A stretch of DNA of 64,000 nucleotides from Desulfomicrobium escambiense DSM 10707. Lineage in GTDB: Bacteria > Desulfobacterota > Desulfovibrionia > Desulfovibrionales > Desulfomicrobiaceae. Positions within the stretch are counted from its first letter, which is position 1; every line of letters begins with the position of its first letter. The notes below the pieces were generated by a model. That model saw nothing but the letters and a program-made list of their open reading frames with translations, did not search any database and was not told the origin of the DNA. The DNA lies in NCBI RefSeq assembly GCF_000428825.1, contig NZ_AUAR01000020.1:19151-83150 (forward strand), given 5' to 3'. The position numbers were made by a program, and so were the translations under genes. This document shows, in pieces, positions 18,249-27,811 of the stretch.

Positions 18249-20357
18249 ATGTCAACCCCTTTGACAGAGGAACAACTCCTGTCCAAGGCCTGGGGCCTCT
18301 TTGCCAAGGACGACTACGCGGGTGTGCTGAACATCTGCCGTAGCGGCTATGCCCAGGGCCTGCGGACCTACGACTTGGTCAGGCTCATGCTCGACAGCCT
18401 GAACAAGCTCGGCAAGGTCCAGGAGCAGGCCGAGGTCACCCTCAAGGTGCTGGGGGAGAACCAATACCCGCCCAAGGTCGCTGCCAAGCTCTACTTCCGC
18501 GCCGGCCTCATCTACCAGCATCAGGAAGACGTCGCCGAGGCGCGCCGCATCTTCGAGAAGGTCCGCATCCTCGATCCCGACTTCCCGGGCATCGAGCAGC
18601 GCATCAAGGCCCTCACGCCGCGGCCCGTGGCGTCGAGCAGCAGCCGCTATTCCTTCCTGCTCGACAAGGGCGTCATCACCGCCGAGCAGCTCTCCAAGGT
18701 TCTTTCCGTCGACAGCAAGGACCCTGACGGCGTCCTGCTCAAGGAATACAAGATCGCCAAGAAGGACCTGGGCGAGAGCCTGGCCCGCTTCTACGGCACG
18801 GAGTTCGTGCCGTTCTCCGCGTCCAAGGAGCCGCCCTTCGAGCTGTTCGAGAAGCGCCGGCTGGACCCCGATTTTCTCAAGCGCTACGGCTGGATTCCGT
18901 TTTCCCAGGAAGGCAACACCATCACGGTGCTCATGACCAACCCCTTCGACCTGGGGCGCCTGGACGAGATCCGCTTCATCTACGGCACGTCGAACGTGCA
19001 GGCCAAGGTCACCCTGGCCTCGGACATCGAGCAGTACATCGAGCATTTCTACAAGCAGTTCGGGGCCGGCGAGGACCTGGCCGCGGCCTTTGACGAGGAC
19101 GTCGAAGCCGGCGACGTGGTGTCTGCCGCCGATGAAGGCGACGCGGAACTGAGCGACACGGACAGCGAGGTCGTGCGCATGGTCAACGCCCTGCTGGTCG
19201 AGGCCTGGCGCAAGAACGTCTCGGACATCCACATCGAGCCCAACCCGTACTCGAAATTTTGCATGTTCCGCTTTCGTCTGGACGGCACGTGCTACGAGTT
19301 CCGCAAGGTGCGCCTGCCCCTGGCCCGGCCCATCGTCTCGCGCCTGAAGATCATGGCCAGCCTGGACATCGCCGAGCGCCGCCTGCCCCAGGACGGCAAG
19401 ATCAAGATCAAGCTCCCGGACCGCAACAAGGTCGTCGAATACCGCATGGCCACCATTCCCACCCTGGAGGGCATGGAGGACGTGGTCCTGCGCGTCCTGG
19501 CCTCGGGCAAGCCCCTGCCCCTCGACAAGCTGGGCCTGCTGCCCCGGAACAAGGCCGCCTTCGAGAAGCTCATCTACAAGCCCTACGGACTGATCCTCGT
19601 GGTCGGGCCCACGGGCTCCGGCAAGACCACGACCCTGCACTCGGCCGTGAGCTACATCAACACGCCCGAGCGCAAGATCTGGACGGCCGAGGACCCGGTG
19701 GAAATCACCCAGGAGGGCCTGCGGCAGGTGCAGGTCAACCCCAAGATCGGTCTGACCTTCGCCTCGGCCCTGCGCTCCTTCCTGCGCGCGGACCCCGACG
19801 TGATCATGATCGGCGAGATGCGCGACAAGGAGACGGCGCACATCGGCGTCGAGTCGTCCCTCACGGGCCACCTCGTGTTTTCGACCCTGCACACCAACTC
19901 CGCCCCCGAGACCGTGACGCGCCTTCTCGACATGGACCTCGACCCGTTCAACTTCGCCGACTCGCTGCTGTGCGTTCTGGCCCAGCGTCTGGTCAAGACC
20001 CTGTGCCCCAACTGCAAGAAACCCTATACGCCGCAGCAGCAGGAACTCGACGAGATGGCCATGGAATTCGGCCCAGGCTGGGAGATCCATGCCAAGGAGT
20101 TTCTGGAAGGCTCGCGGACCCTCTACCAGAAGGTCGGCTGCGCCCAGTGCGTTGGCGGCTACAAGGGCCGGCTCGGCATCCACGAACTCATGGCCAATTC
20201 CTCGGGCATCAAGCAGCAGATCAAGCATCGCAAGCCCACCGAGGAGATCCGCGCCCAGGCCGTGGTCGAGGGGATGCTCAGCCTCAAGCAGGACGGTATG
20301 CTCAAGGTCCTGGACGGCCACACGGACATGGACCAGGTCCGGGCCGTGAGCGGGTAG
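18249..20357 (+). CDS. GspE/PilB-family secretion ATPase with N-terminal TPR-like region
   Basis: A 702-residue type II secretion/type IV pilus-family ATPase. Residues about 1-115 are a helical TPR-like extension; about 130-270 is an MshEN-type domain (LLDKGVITAEQL..., GTEFVPF, ITVLMTNPFDL). The ATPase core has Walker A GPTGSGKTTTL at about 453-463, the RADPDVIMIGEMRD and TGHLVFSTLHTNSAPETVTRL motifs, and a C-terminal four-cysteine zinc site (CPNC ... CAQC). No pilin, PilC/GspF platform or secretin gene is nearby, so the apparatus it powers is unknown. A second ATPase of this type lies at 36448. A small coiled-coil gene follows after 2 bases. Confidence 0.85.
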   Translation: MSTPLTEEQLLSKAWGLFAKDDYAGVLNICRSGYAQGLRTYDLVRLMLDSLNKLGKVQEQAEVTLKVLGENQYPPKVAAKLYFRAGLIYQHQEDVAEARRIFEKVRILDPDFPGIEQRIKALTPRPVASSSSRYSFLLDKGVITAEQLSKVLSVDSKDPDGVLLKEYKIAKKDLGESLARFYGTEFVPFSASKEPPFELFEKRRLDPDFLKRYGWIPFSQEGNTITVLMTNPFDLGRLDEIRFIYGTSNVQAKVTLASDIEQYIEHFYKQFGAGEDLAAAFDEDVEAGDVVSAADEGDAELSDTDSEVVRMVNALLVEAWRKNVSDIHIEPNPYSKFCMFRFRLDGTCYEFRKVRLPLARPIVSRLKIMASLDIAERRLPQDGKIKIKLPDRNKVVEYRMATIPTLEGMEDVVLRVLASGKPLPLDKLGLLPRNKAAFEKLIYKPYGLILVVGPTGSGKTTTLHSAVSYINTPERKIWTAEDPVEITQEGLRQVQVNPKIGLTFASALRSFLRADPDVIMIGEMRDKETAHIGVESSLTGHLVFSTLHTNSAPETVTRLLDMDLDPFNFADSLLCVLAQRLVKTLCPNCKKPYTPQQQELDEMAMEFGPGWEIHAKEFLEGSRTLYQKVGCAQCVGGYKGRLGIHELMANSSGIKQQIKHRKPTEEIRAQAVVEGMLSLKQDGMLKVLDGHTDMDQVRAVSG

Positions 20358-20359
20358 CC

Positions 20360-20611
20360 ATGATTCTCTCCTCCAGTCAGCTCCGGGCCCTCAAGGAGCG
20401 CAACGACGAAGAGCTGCGTAAGGGCAAGCACGGCAAATACGGATACCCTGCCCACACCATCCAGGACCTGCTGCAGACCATCGAAGCCGTGAAGAAGGAA
20501 AAGAAGAAATGGAAGCAGCTGGCCCAGGACAGGGGCAAGGCGCTGCAGGAGATCTTCGCCACGGCCGCCAGGGCCGTGCCCGCGTCTTCCGAGGCCGAGA
20601 ACGACCTGTAG
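20360..20611 (+). CDS. Small coiled-coil protein, unknown function
   Basis: An 83-residue, very charged protein with a predicted helix/coiled coil over about 30-65 (LLQTIEAVKKEKKKWKQLAQD). No signal peptide or membrane segment. The ATG is 2 bases after the stop codon of the upstream ATPase, so it is probably translated together with it and may be a partner. I do not recognise the family. Confidence 0.6.
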   Translation: MILSSSQLRALKERNDEELRKGKHGKYGYPAHTIQDLLQTIEAVKKEKKKWKQLAQDRGKALQEIFATAARAVPASSEAENDL

Positions 20612-20632
20612 TTCCCTCTTCCCCGGCTTTTC

Positions 20633-23600
20633 TCAGTAATCGTGCTTCCAGTTGATTCCGGCGCCCTGCCGGGAGTCCGTCCCGACCTCGGTCTCGACGC
20701 TGATCTTCGGCGTCAGCTGTACCTCGACCTTGGTCCGGTCCTGGCCGGACACGCTGCGCTGCGTCCGGATGTAGTATTTCCCGCCGACGTACCCGCCGAC
20801 CCCTACGGATGTTTCGTCCTCCTCGTCCTTGCGCACATCGACCTCCTGCAGCCCCAGACGGGACTTGACGGCCCCGAGCACGTCCAGGCCGGTGCCGACG
20901 CCCGTCATCTCGGCCGCAGCCTGGGCCAGGGCCACGGCCTGCAGGGGCGAGATCTCGCGCATGGAGCGGCCGAAAAGGATCATGGCCAGGAGTTCGTCCT
21001 GGGGCAGGGCCGGGATGGAGGTCAGGTTCAGGCGGAAATTCCTGGCCGGTCCGTTCAGATGGACCTGCACGACCGTATCCAGGACGCGGGTTTCGCCGAG
21101 CATGTCCAGGAAGGGGTTGGGCGGGCTCTCCCCGGCCATGAGCAGGGAGCCCTTGGTCAGGTCGAAGGTGCGGTCGAGGAAGTCGAAGGTGCCGCGCAGG
21201 AGGTTCATCTCCCCGCTCAAGGCGGGACGGGCGTGGTGTCCGCCGATGTGTAGCCGGCCGCCCCATTCCGAATCCAGGCCGCGTCCCTTGACCGTGAGTC
21301 TGGCGGGAATGTCCACGTTCAGGTCCATCCCGATCAGGAAGCGTGGCTCGACAACGGGTGTGTGGTTCCCCGTGGCACCTGTATTGATTTCGCGGATGTC
21401 GATGTGCGGCGCTTCCTTGGCCGTGGACTTGGGCAGGGCGATGGTGGCGGGGTCCAGGGTCAGGTCGCCTGACAGGGCGGCCGCGTCCAGGTCGCCGCTG
21501 AAGCGGAAGGGGCCTGCGGCCGCACCCTGGATCAGATCCAGCCGCAGCAGGCGGAAGGCCTTGAGATCCACGTCGAAGGCATAGGTCAGGGCGCCCAGGT
21601 CCACCATGCCGCGTCCGGCGGCTTTGCCCGTCCCGCCGTCGGTGGCCGTGGCGTTCAGCTCGATGGCAGTTCCCGTGGCCAGGGCATCCACGTCGGCGGA
21701 CTCCACGGCCGTGCCGCTGCGGAAGTTCTCGTAGCGGCCGCCGCGGACCTTGGCCGCGCCGGTCAGGGCTGGGTTCGACCAAGTCCCGCCGACCCGCAGG
21801 TCGAGTTCGCATTTGCCTGCCACGGCCTGGTCGTCCAGGCGCAGGAGGGTGGGCAGGATGCCGAGTTCGGCGTATCCGCCGATCCGGCCCGAGAGGGGGG
21901 CGTCGGGGCGCACGTCGATGGATGTCAGTTCGGCTCGGATGGGGCAGGCCAGTTCCGCGTCCAGGGCGATTCCGCTGGCCGAAGCGATGGAGGCCCGCGC
22001 TTCCACCCGGTCGCCTCCGAGGCGTGCCTGCGCTGTTGCTCCGAGATCCTGCAGGTTGCCGATTCCGCCGCCTCTGACGCGGATTTCGCGGGCCTCCATG
22101 TCCAGCACCGCATCGGGATTCAGCGGAGAACCCTGGACATGCAGCCGTGCGTTGACGAGGGCCCCGGGCATGCCCGGAAAGGCGGTGCGGAGCATGGCCG
22201 GGTCCAGGTCCCGCAGCTCGGCCGAAATGTCGGTCCCGTCGGGTGCGACGGCTCCCCGGCTGGTCAGCCTGGCGCGGCCGAAACTCAGGACCGCCTCCCG
22301 CCACTCGGTCCGGCCGGCGTCCCAGGTCACGTCGAGCGGGGATTCGAGACGCACCCGTTCGCGCAGAAGGGTGCCCTGCAGGCTGTCGATCCGCAGCCGA
22401 GCCGGGGATGGCGAAAGGAACCCTTTGGCCTCGATGTCGGTGTGGGCCGAGGCGCGGCTCAGACCCAGGTCGAAGGCCAGCCCCCGGTCTGCGCCCCGCA
22501 CCCCTGCGGTGATCCGGTCCGCCCTGAGCGCGCCCGTGTCCACCGCGTCGAGGGAGACCCGCATGTCCGTCCCGCGCAGCGGGTCAGGCCAGACCGAGAA
22601 TCCGTCTATCGACGCCCGGCCGATGTCCAGGCCCATGAGACCGATGCCACGGCCGCGGCCCTCGACCCGGACATGCTGTGCGCCCTTGCCTCTGGTCAGT
22701 TCGGCATGGGCGGCGAGTGTCCCCCGCAGGTCCTGGCCCAGGATCAGCCCCGGGACGCCAAGGTCCTCGCTTGAAACGTCCACGGTTCCGGCAAAAAGCA
22801 GGGTGGCCGGGTCGAGGTCGCCTGTGGCCTGGATTTTCGTGCCCGGCGCTTCAAGCAGGAAATGGGAGACGCGCACGTCCCGGCCGGTCGGCACGGCCTC
22901 GATGTGCAGGCTTGCGGGCTGGCCGGCCGCTTGCGCTGCGGCCGTGAGGCTCACGGCCGGGAGCTTCGGGAGATTCTGCAATGTCGCGCTGGCCCGCAGT
23001 CCGTTCAGTTCAAGCCCCGAGGCCGCGAGGGCGCCGCTTTGCGCCGTCAGCTTCAGGGCGAAAGAGGCCGGCGCGCCTTCGGCCGTCCCGCGCACGGATG
23101 CGCCGTTCGGCAGGCTCAGGCCCGCCCGGCGCAGGGCGGGCAGGGTGGCGTCAAACTCGGTCCGGAAGCGCGACGAGGCCGGGTCGAGTTCTCCGTTCAT
23201 GGTGACCTGGGTGCGTGCGCGCAGCGTGGCTTCACGGATCAGGACGCGCTCGGCTCCGGCTTCGAAGACGGCCTGGAGGCGGCCGTCGCGGCCCAGCAGC
23301 TCTTCGATGTCCCGGGGAAGCCCCGCGATGTCTGTCGCGTTCACGGCCAACTCCCCGGACAGGCTGCGTGCGTCGGGCGCCACAGCGCCCTTGAGGGCCG
23401 AAACGAAGGACCCAGAAAGGCCGGGTGTCCCGATGCACAGGGGGATGTCCCGCATGTCGATCCTGGCCGCGATGTTCATGTCCCGGCCGACCCGGCCGTT
23501 GAGGTCGCCGGATATTTTTTCCGAGGTCAGGTGAAGCCCGTCGATGGAGATGGTCGTGAAATCGCCGCCCAGCGTGGCGGTGGCGTTCCACGTGCGCATG

Positions 23601-24841
23601 CCTTCGGGCAGGCCGGGGGCCATGGCGCGCATTTCCCCCCGCCCCTGCCAGCGGTTCAGCCCCGTCGGCATTTCCAGGACGAGGTCCGCCGCCGCTTCGG
23701 ACAGGGCCTGGCCGGAGAAGTTCCAGGCCGCAAGGCTGGCCTGCACGCTGGCATGCAGGCCGTCGCCGTCCAGCCGCAGGGCGGCCAGCGCCGACGCCGC
23801 GCCGGGACTGACGGCGGGCGGCGTGACGGCGCCCAGGTCCTTTGCCCGCCCTTCGAGCCGGGCGTCGAGCGTGCCCGACCCGCTGTCCCAGGTGGCGTTG
23901 CCCCCGATGTCCGCGATGCGGTTGCGCACGTCGAAGCGGGTCAGGTGCAGGATCGGATCCCGCCACGAGCCGCTGGCGGCGATGTCGGCCTCCTCGGGCG
24001 GCAGCCCCGACCACCCGGTCCAGGCGGGCCCGGGCGTGAAGCCGGCCTGCAGAGCCACCCGCGGTCCATCATCAAGGTCCAGGGTGGCGTTGCCGGAGAG
24101 CTTCAGGACATCGGACAGCCGGGCCTCCAGGGTCAGCGGACAGTCGCGGAACGGTCCGCTTCCGGATACGGCCAGGGAAATGCCTTCGGTCCCGTTCACA
24201 TGGGAAAGGGAATGCAGCAGGCCCCCCGGTGCCTCCCGCAGGTCCAGGCGTACGTCCATCTCGCGCCTGGCGAAATGGGCCCGCCCCTCCAGGTCGAGGG
24301 CGTCCCCGTCGCGGTCCAGCCGCGTCAGCTGCAGGCTGGCCCGGGCTTCCCGCGCGTCAAGCGCGACCGCGCCGTGGAGGGAGAGGAGCGCCGCGTGCCC
24401 GGCCACCGCCTGTCCGACCCGGATCGTGCCGGCATCAATGCTGCGGATGCGAAGCCCCGACAAGCCCGCGCCGCCCGAGGATTCCCCGGCGGCCGGGAGG
24501 CGTTCCAGGGCGAGGGTCCCCACGCCCAGATGGTTCAGGGTGACGCGGCCGAGGAACAGCTCCCCCAGGACCGGGCGGATGGTGATGTCCTCCGCGAACA
24601 GCCATGGCCCAGCGGCGTCGCTGACGGTCAGTTCTTCGAGTTTCCACTGTGCCCCGATGCGCAGGCCCCGCATTTCGAGACGGAAATGCGGCCCGGCCGC
24701 CAGGCCGCCGATGGCGTCCAGGAGTGCCTGCCTGCCGCGTTCGGTGCCCAGGGTGACGGCCGCGAACATGGTAGCCGCAACGACGACGGTGGCCAGGGCG
24801 AGAAGGAGACGCCTGCGTATGGGCTGTGCAAGCGCCGCCAT
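20633..24841 (-). CDS. tamB: TamB-like translocation and assembly module protein (DUF490)
   Basis: A 1402-residue inner-membrane-anchored, periplasm-spanning protein of the TamB/AsmA-like group. It has one N-terminal membrane helix (about 9-30), a very long repetitive beta-rich middle with recurring short G/D-rich strands, and a C-terminal DUF490 domain with the typical end GKYYIRTQRSVSGQDRTKVEVQ. TamB works with TamA in outer-membrane protein or lipid transport. The start codon overlaps the tamA stop codon (TGATG), which supports coupled expression. Confidence 0.9.
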   Translation of the reverse strand: MAALAQPIRRRLLLALATVVVAATMFAAVTLGTERGRQALLDAIGGLAAGPHFRLEMRGLRIGAQWKLEELTVSDAAGPWLFAEDITIRPVLGELFLGRVTLNHLGVGTLALERLPAAGESSGGAGLSGLRIRSIDAGTIRVGQAVAGHAALLSLHGAVALDAREARASLQLTRLDRDGDALDLEGRAHFARREMDVRLDLREAPGGLLHSLSHVNGTEGISLAVSGSGPFRDCPLTLEARLSDVLKLSGNATLDLDDGPRVALQAGFTPGPAWTGWSGLPPEEADIAASGSWRDPILHLTRFDVRNRIADIGGNATWDSGSGTLDARLEGRAKDLGAVTPPAVSPGAASALAALRLDGDGLHASVQASLAAWNFSGQALSEAAADLVLEMPTGLNRWQGRGEMRAMAPGLPEGMRTWNATATLGGDFTTISIDGLHLTSEKISGDLNGRVGRDMNIAARIDMRDIPLCIGTPGLSGSFVSALKGAVAPDARSLSGELAVNATDIAGLPRDIEELLGRDGRLQAVFEAGAERVLIREATLRARTQVTMNGELDPASSRFRTEFDATLPALRRAGLSLPNGASVRGTAEGAPASFALKLTAQSGALAASGLELNGLRASATLQNLPKLPAVSLTAAAQAAGQPASLHIEAVPTGRDVRVSHFLLEAPGTKIQATGDLDPATLLFAGTVDVSSEDLGVPGLILGQDLRGTLAAHAELTRGKGAQHVRVEGRGRGIGLMGLDIGRASIDGFSVWPDPLRGTDMRVSLDAVDTGALRADRITAGVRGADRGLAFDLGLSRASAHTDIEAKGFLSPSPARLRIDSLQGTLLRERVRLESPLDVTWDAGRTEWREAVLSFGRARLTSRGAVAPDGTDISAELRDLDPAMLRTAFPGMPGALVNARLHVQGSPLNPDAVLDMEAREIRVRGGGIGNLQDLGATAQARLGGDRVEARASIASASGIALDAELACPIRAELTSIDVRPDAPLSGRIGGYAELGILPTLLRLDDQAVAGKCELDLRVGGTWSNPALTGAAKVRGGRYENFRSGTAVESADVDALATGTAIELNATATDGGTGKAAGRGMVDLGALTYAFDVDLKAFRLLRLDLIQGAAAGPFRFSGDLDAAALSGDLTLDPATIALPKSTAKEAPHIDIREINTGATGNHTPVVEPRFLIGMDLNVDIPARLTVKGRGLDSEWGGRLHIGGHHARPALSGEMNLLRGTFDFLDRTFDLTKGSLLMAGESPPNPFLDMLGETRVLDTVVQVHLNGPARNFRLNLTSIPALPQDELLAMILFGRSMREISPLQAVALAQAAAEMTGVGTGLDVLGAVKSRLGLQEVDVRKDEEDETSVGVGGYVGGKYYIRTQRSVSGQDRTKVEVQLTPKISVETEVGTDSRQGAGINWKHDY

Positions 24842-26616
24842 CAGAAGGCCTGTCCCAGGCTGATGTAGAGTTGGAATGGGTCGTCGATGCCGTCCCGGCG
24901 GTCCAGGGGCACCGCCACGTCCAGGCGGATGGGGCCGATGGGGGTGTAGTAGCGCAGTCCCGCGCCCGTGCCCCAGAAATATGCCTCCTTCTCGGCCGGA
25001 CTGCGCCCGGAGAACGCGCCACCGCCGTCGCCGAAGATGACGAACCCGTACTCCCTGTTGATGCGCCAGCGCAGTTCCGCGGAGAAATCCACGGCGCTCA
25101 CCCCGCCCAGGGGCTCGTCGTCCTCGTCGAGCTGGCCTGCGTACTGGTAGGCGTACCCGCGGATGGACCCGCCGCCGCCGGCGTAGAGGAGCATGTCCTC
25201 GGGAATGCTCTCGCGGCTGGCGCCGGCCAGGAGGCTGTAGCGGCCGCGGGTGGCCAGGACGAGGGACTTGTCCCTGGTCAGGGGCAGGTAGTGGCGGCCC
25301 GAGACGTCCCAGAAGACGAAGGACGTCCCACTCTGATCAATGCTGGCGAACGGTTCCATGCGAGCGGCCAGGGTCAGCCCCGTGGTGGGCTCCAGCGGGT
25401 TGTCGGCGCTTGAGAACTCCGCGATGAGCGGCGTCGAGATGAGGTTGAAGGTGCGCACTTCGTCGTTGTCCACGCGCGAGAGACGGTAGCCGAGGCCGCA
25501 GCCGACCTCGAGCTCCGAAAGGGGGCGCCGGACCATGGCGGACAGGATGAGGTTGGTGGCGTCGTAGACGTCGGTCTGTTCGCTCTTGTACCTGGCCGTC
25601 AGGCCCAGGCTCTGGCGGGGCTGGCCCATGTTGGGCAGGATCAGTTCCGAGCCGGCCTGCTGCAGCTTTTCCGAGACGGACGAGTCCAGACGCAGCTCCT
25701 GGCCAGCGCCGAAGATGTTGCGGTGCGTCCATCCCAGCCCGGCTCCGAGGCCCAGGTCGGAATAGTGCCACAGGCCCGCGCGGACGGTGCGCGGCGGGGC
25801 TTCGAGCAGGGACACGCGCATGGTCACGCTGTCTGCGCCCGGCTGATGGGCCGGGACGATGCGGACCGAGCGGAAGAGCCCCGTGCGGATGAGGTTTTCC
25901 CTCGTCTTGTCCACCAGCCGTCGGTCATAGGGGGCGCCTGCGCTCCATGCCAGTTCCGGGGCGACGAAGGCTTCGGAGATGGTCTCCAACCCTGAAAATT
26001 CGGTCTCGCCGAACGTCGCGGCCCGGCCGGGATCGACGACGTACGTGACGTGCACTTCCCGGGTGGAGTGGTCGGCCGCCACATCGCGCGAAATCAGGGC
26101 CGGAGAGGGGTGGCCGTATTCCTTGAGGCGTTCGAGAAGGGCGGTCTCCACATCGAGGACCGTACCGGAGGAGTAGCCGGAGCCGGTCTGGATGCCCATG
26201 AGCGTGTCGCTCATGAGGCTGGCCGCAGCGGGGTCTGCGGGCCGCAGGATCAGTTCTGGCCTGGCGAAGACGAAGCGGGAGCCGGGGTCGATGCGGAAGC
26301 GCACCGCCGCAGGACGTGCCTGGGTGTCGAGTTCGCCCTCGATGGAGGCCTGGAAATACCCCCTGGAGTCGAGGGCGCGGGCAAAGGACTCGACATCGCC
26401 GCGCATGCGCTTGCGCAGCAGGCCGGGGGAGTCCGGCGGATTCTCCCGCAGCCCCACGCAGTCCGAGACCGAGGCCAGCAGAGGGGTGAGGTCTTCGGGC
26501 AGCGGCGGGATGTCCACCGTGTACTCCATGGGCGCCGCGACACCGGGCCGCGGGCCGAGACAGACCGCAACGGCAAGGCAGAGCGCGAGGAGAAACCGGA
26601 CCTGCGATGCGGGCAT
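24841..26616 (-). CDS. tamA: TamA/BamA-family outer-membrane protein (Omp85)
   Basis: A 591-residue outer-membrane barrel protein. It has a signal peptide (about 1-28), three POTRA-like domains (about 30-260) and a C-terminal 16-strand barrel ending in LYISLGQAF with a terminal Phe. The VRGYAYQY-like segment (GSIRGYAYQYAGQLDEDD) matches the conserved Omp85 barrel motif. The gene is followed by the tamB-like gene with a 1-base overlap and lies 9 bases after the broken photolyase frame. Confidence 0.92.
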   Translation of the reverse strand: MPASQVRFLLALCLAVAVCLGPRPGVAAPMEYTVDIPPLPEDLTPLLASVSDCVGLRENPPDSPGLLRKRMRGDVESFARALDSRGYFQASIEGELDTQARPAAVRFRIDPGSRFVFARPELILRPADPAAASLMSDTLMGIQTGSGYSSGTVLDVETALLERLKEYGHPSPALISRDVAADHSTREVHVTYVVDPGRAATFGETEFSGLETISEAFVAPELAWSAGAPYDRRLVDKTRENLIRTGLFRSVRIVPAHQPGADSVTMRVSLLEAPPRTVRAGLWHYSDLGLGAGLGWTHRNIFGAGQELRLDSSVSEKLQQAGSELILPNMGQPRQSLGLTARYKSEQTDVYDATNLILSAMVRRPLSELEVGCGLGYRLSRVDNDEVRTFNLISTPLIAEFSSADNPLEPTTGLTLAARMEPFASIDQSGTSFVFWDVSGRHYLPLTRDKSLVLATRGRYSLLAGASRESIPEDMLLYAGGGGSIRGYAYQYAGQLDEDDEPLGGVSAVDFSAELRWRINREYGFVIFGDGGGAFSGRSPAEKEAYFWGTGAGLRYYTPIGPIRLDVAVPLDRRDGIDDPFQLYISLGQAF

Positions 26617-26625
26617 TCGGGCTTC

Positions 26626-27811
26626 CTAGGGTCGGGTTGGCGGTGCGTCCGGGCCGGGGAGCCAGGATCGGACGAAACGGTCGACGTCGAATTTCCGGCG
26701 TGCGCCGGCCATATTCATGTACCTGATCTTGCCGAAAACCGGCCGTTCGGTCCAGCCGCGGTCGTGCACGCCGCCGATGGACCAGGCGATGCCCGTGTAC
26801 CCGTTGCTGTCGCGGCCGTCGAGGCTGTAGCGGTCGTTGAGGAGGATGGCCGCGCGCATGGCGTCCTCGGCCGACGGCGACCACTCCAGGATCTTCTTGG
26901 CCCAGTACATGCGCAGGTACCCGTGCATCTTGCCGCAGCGGACCATCTGGGTCTGAGCCGCGTTCCACAGGGGGTCGTGGGTGCGGGCCCCTTCGAGTTC
27001 CTCCGGGGAATAGATTGCCGGCCGCGGGTCCTTGCGGTGCCGGCGCAGGGTTTCCCGGGCCCAGGCCGGGAAGCCGGATTCACGGTCGTAGTCTGGGGTG
27101 TGGAGGCAGAAGTTGTCGGAAAGCTCGCGGCGGACGATTAGTTCCTCCAGAAACGAGTCCACGTGCTCGCCGGACAGCTTGCGGGCCATGATTTCGAGCG
27201 CCACGCGCTGGGCCGAGATCATGCCGAAGTGCAGATGCGCCGAAAGGTTGGAGCAGACGTCGCGGTTGGGGCGGCAGGGCGGGGAAGTTGTCCAGGAATT
27301 CGTGCAGCTGCCGCCGGATTCTGGGCCGGATCGTCTTGGCCATGTACTCGCGGCGGTCCGTGGCCTCACGTGCCGGGACGATGTTGCGGGAGTCCACTTC
27401 CCAGACCGGCTGGGCGCTTGCGTCCAGCAGATCCCGGGCCCAGTCTCTCTTGGCCCGCAGGGGGTCGAAGTCCGTGACGACGAGGGCCGCGTCGTGGGCG
27501 CGGGCGAAGGCGGCGACCTCCCTGCCGGGCTCCCCGCGCAGCGCGAAGAGGGGGATGCCCTCCCGGCGCAGGGCCGCGTCGGTTTCCTCCAGGCCCTGCA
27601 GAAGGAAGTCGAAGTGCGCGGTCGTGGCGGCGCCAAAGGACGGCGCCAGGCAGAAGACGACGGCCACGGGCCGGCCCAGGCGCAGGGCTTCGAGCCTGGC
27701 GCAGGTCAGGCCCCAGTTGTCGGCCGCGCGGAAGTCGCGGTGCATCCAGTACACCACCGGCCCCCTCCCTTCCGGGGCAGCCCTGAGAACGTGCGTGCGT
27801 CGCGGGTTCAT
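26626..27811 (-). pseudogene. phr: Class II CPD photolyase gene with internal deletion and frameshift
   Basis: Two overlapping frames encode consecutive parts of one class II cyclobutane-pyrimidine-dimer photolyase. The first (start 27811) gives the N-terminal photolyase domain, VVYWMHRDFRAADNWGL, and reads well to LHEFLDNFPALPPQP. The second resumes at NRDVCSNLSAHLHFGMISAQRVALE and continues through the FAD domain to GRDSNGYTGIAWSIGG and KIRYMN. The frames join near 27262-27278. Joined, they give only about 395 residues against 450-470 for the family; about 60 residues normally found between EFPxLxP and RNDPxxxxxSNLS are missing. So this is an in-gene deletion plus a one-base-type frame change, or less likely an assembly collapse. 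The start overlaps the rlmN stop codon in ATGA. Confidence 0.8.

Noticed and set aside
22862..24868. Long plus-strand frame (668 codons) opposite tamB
   Set aside because: Antisense shadow of a clearly conserved gene; no recognisable domains or ribosome binding site.
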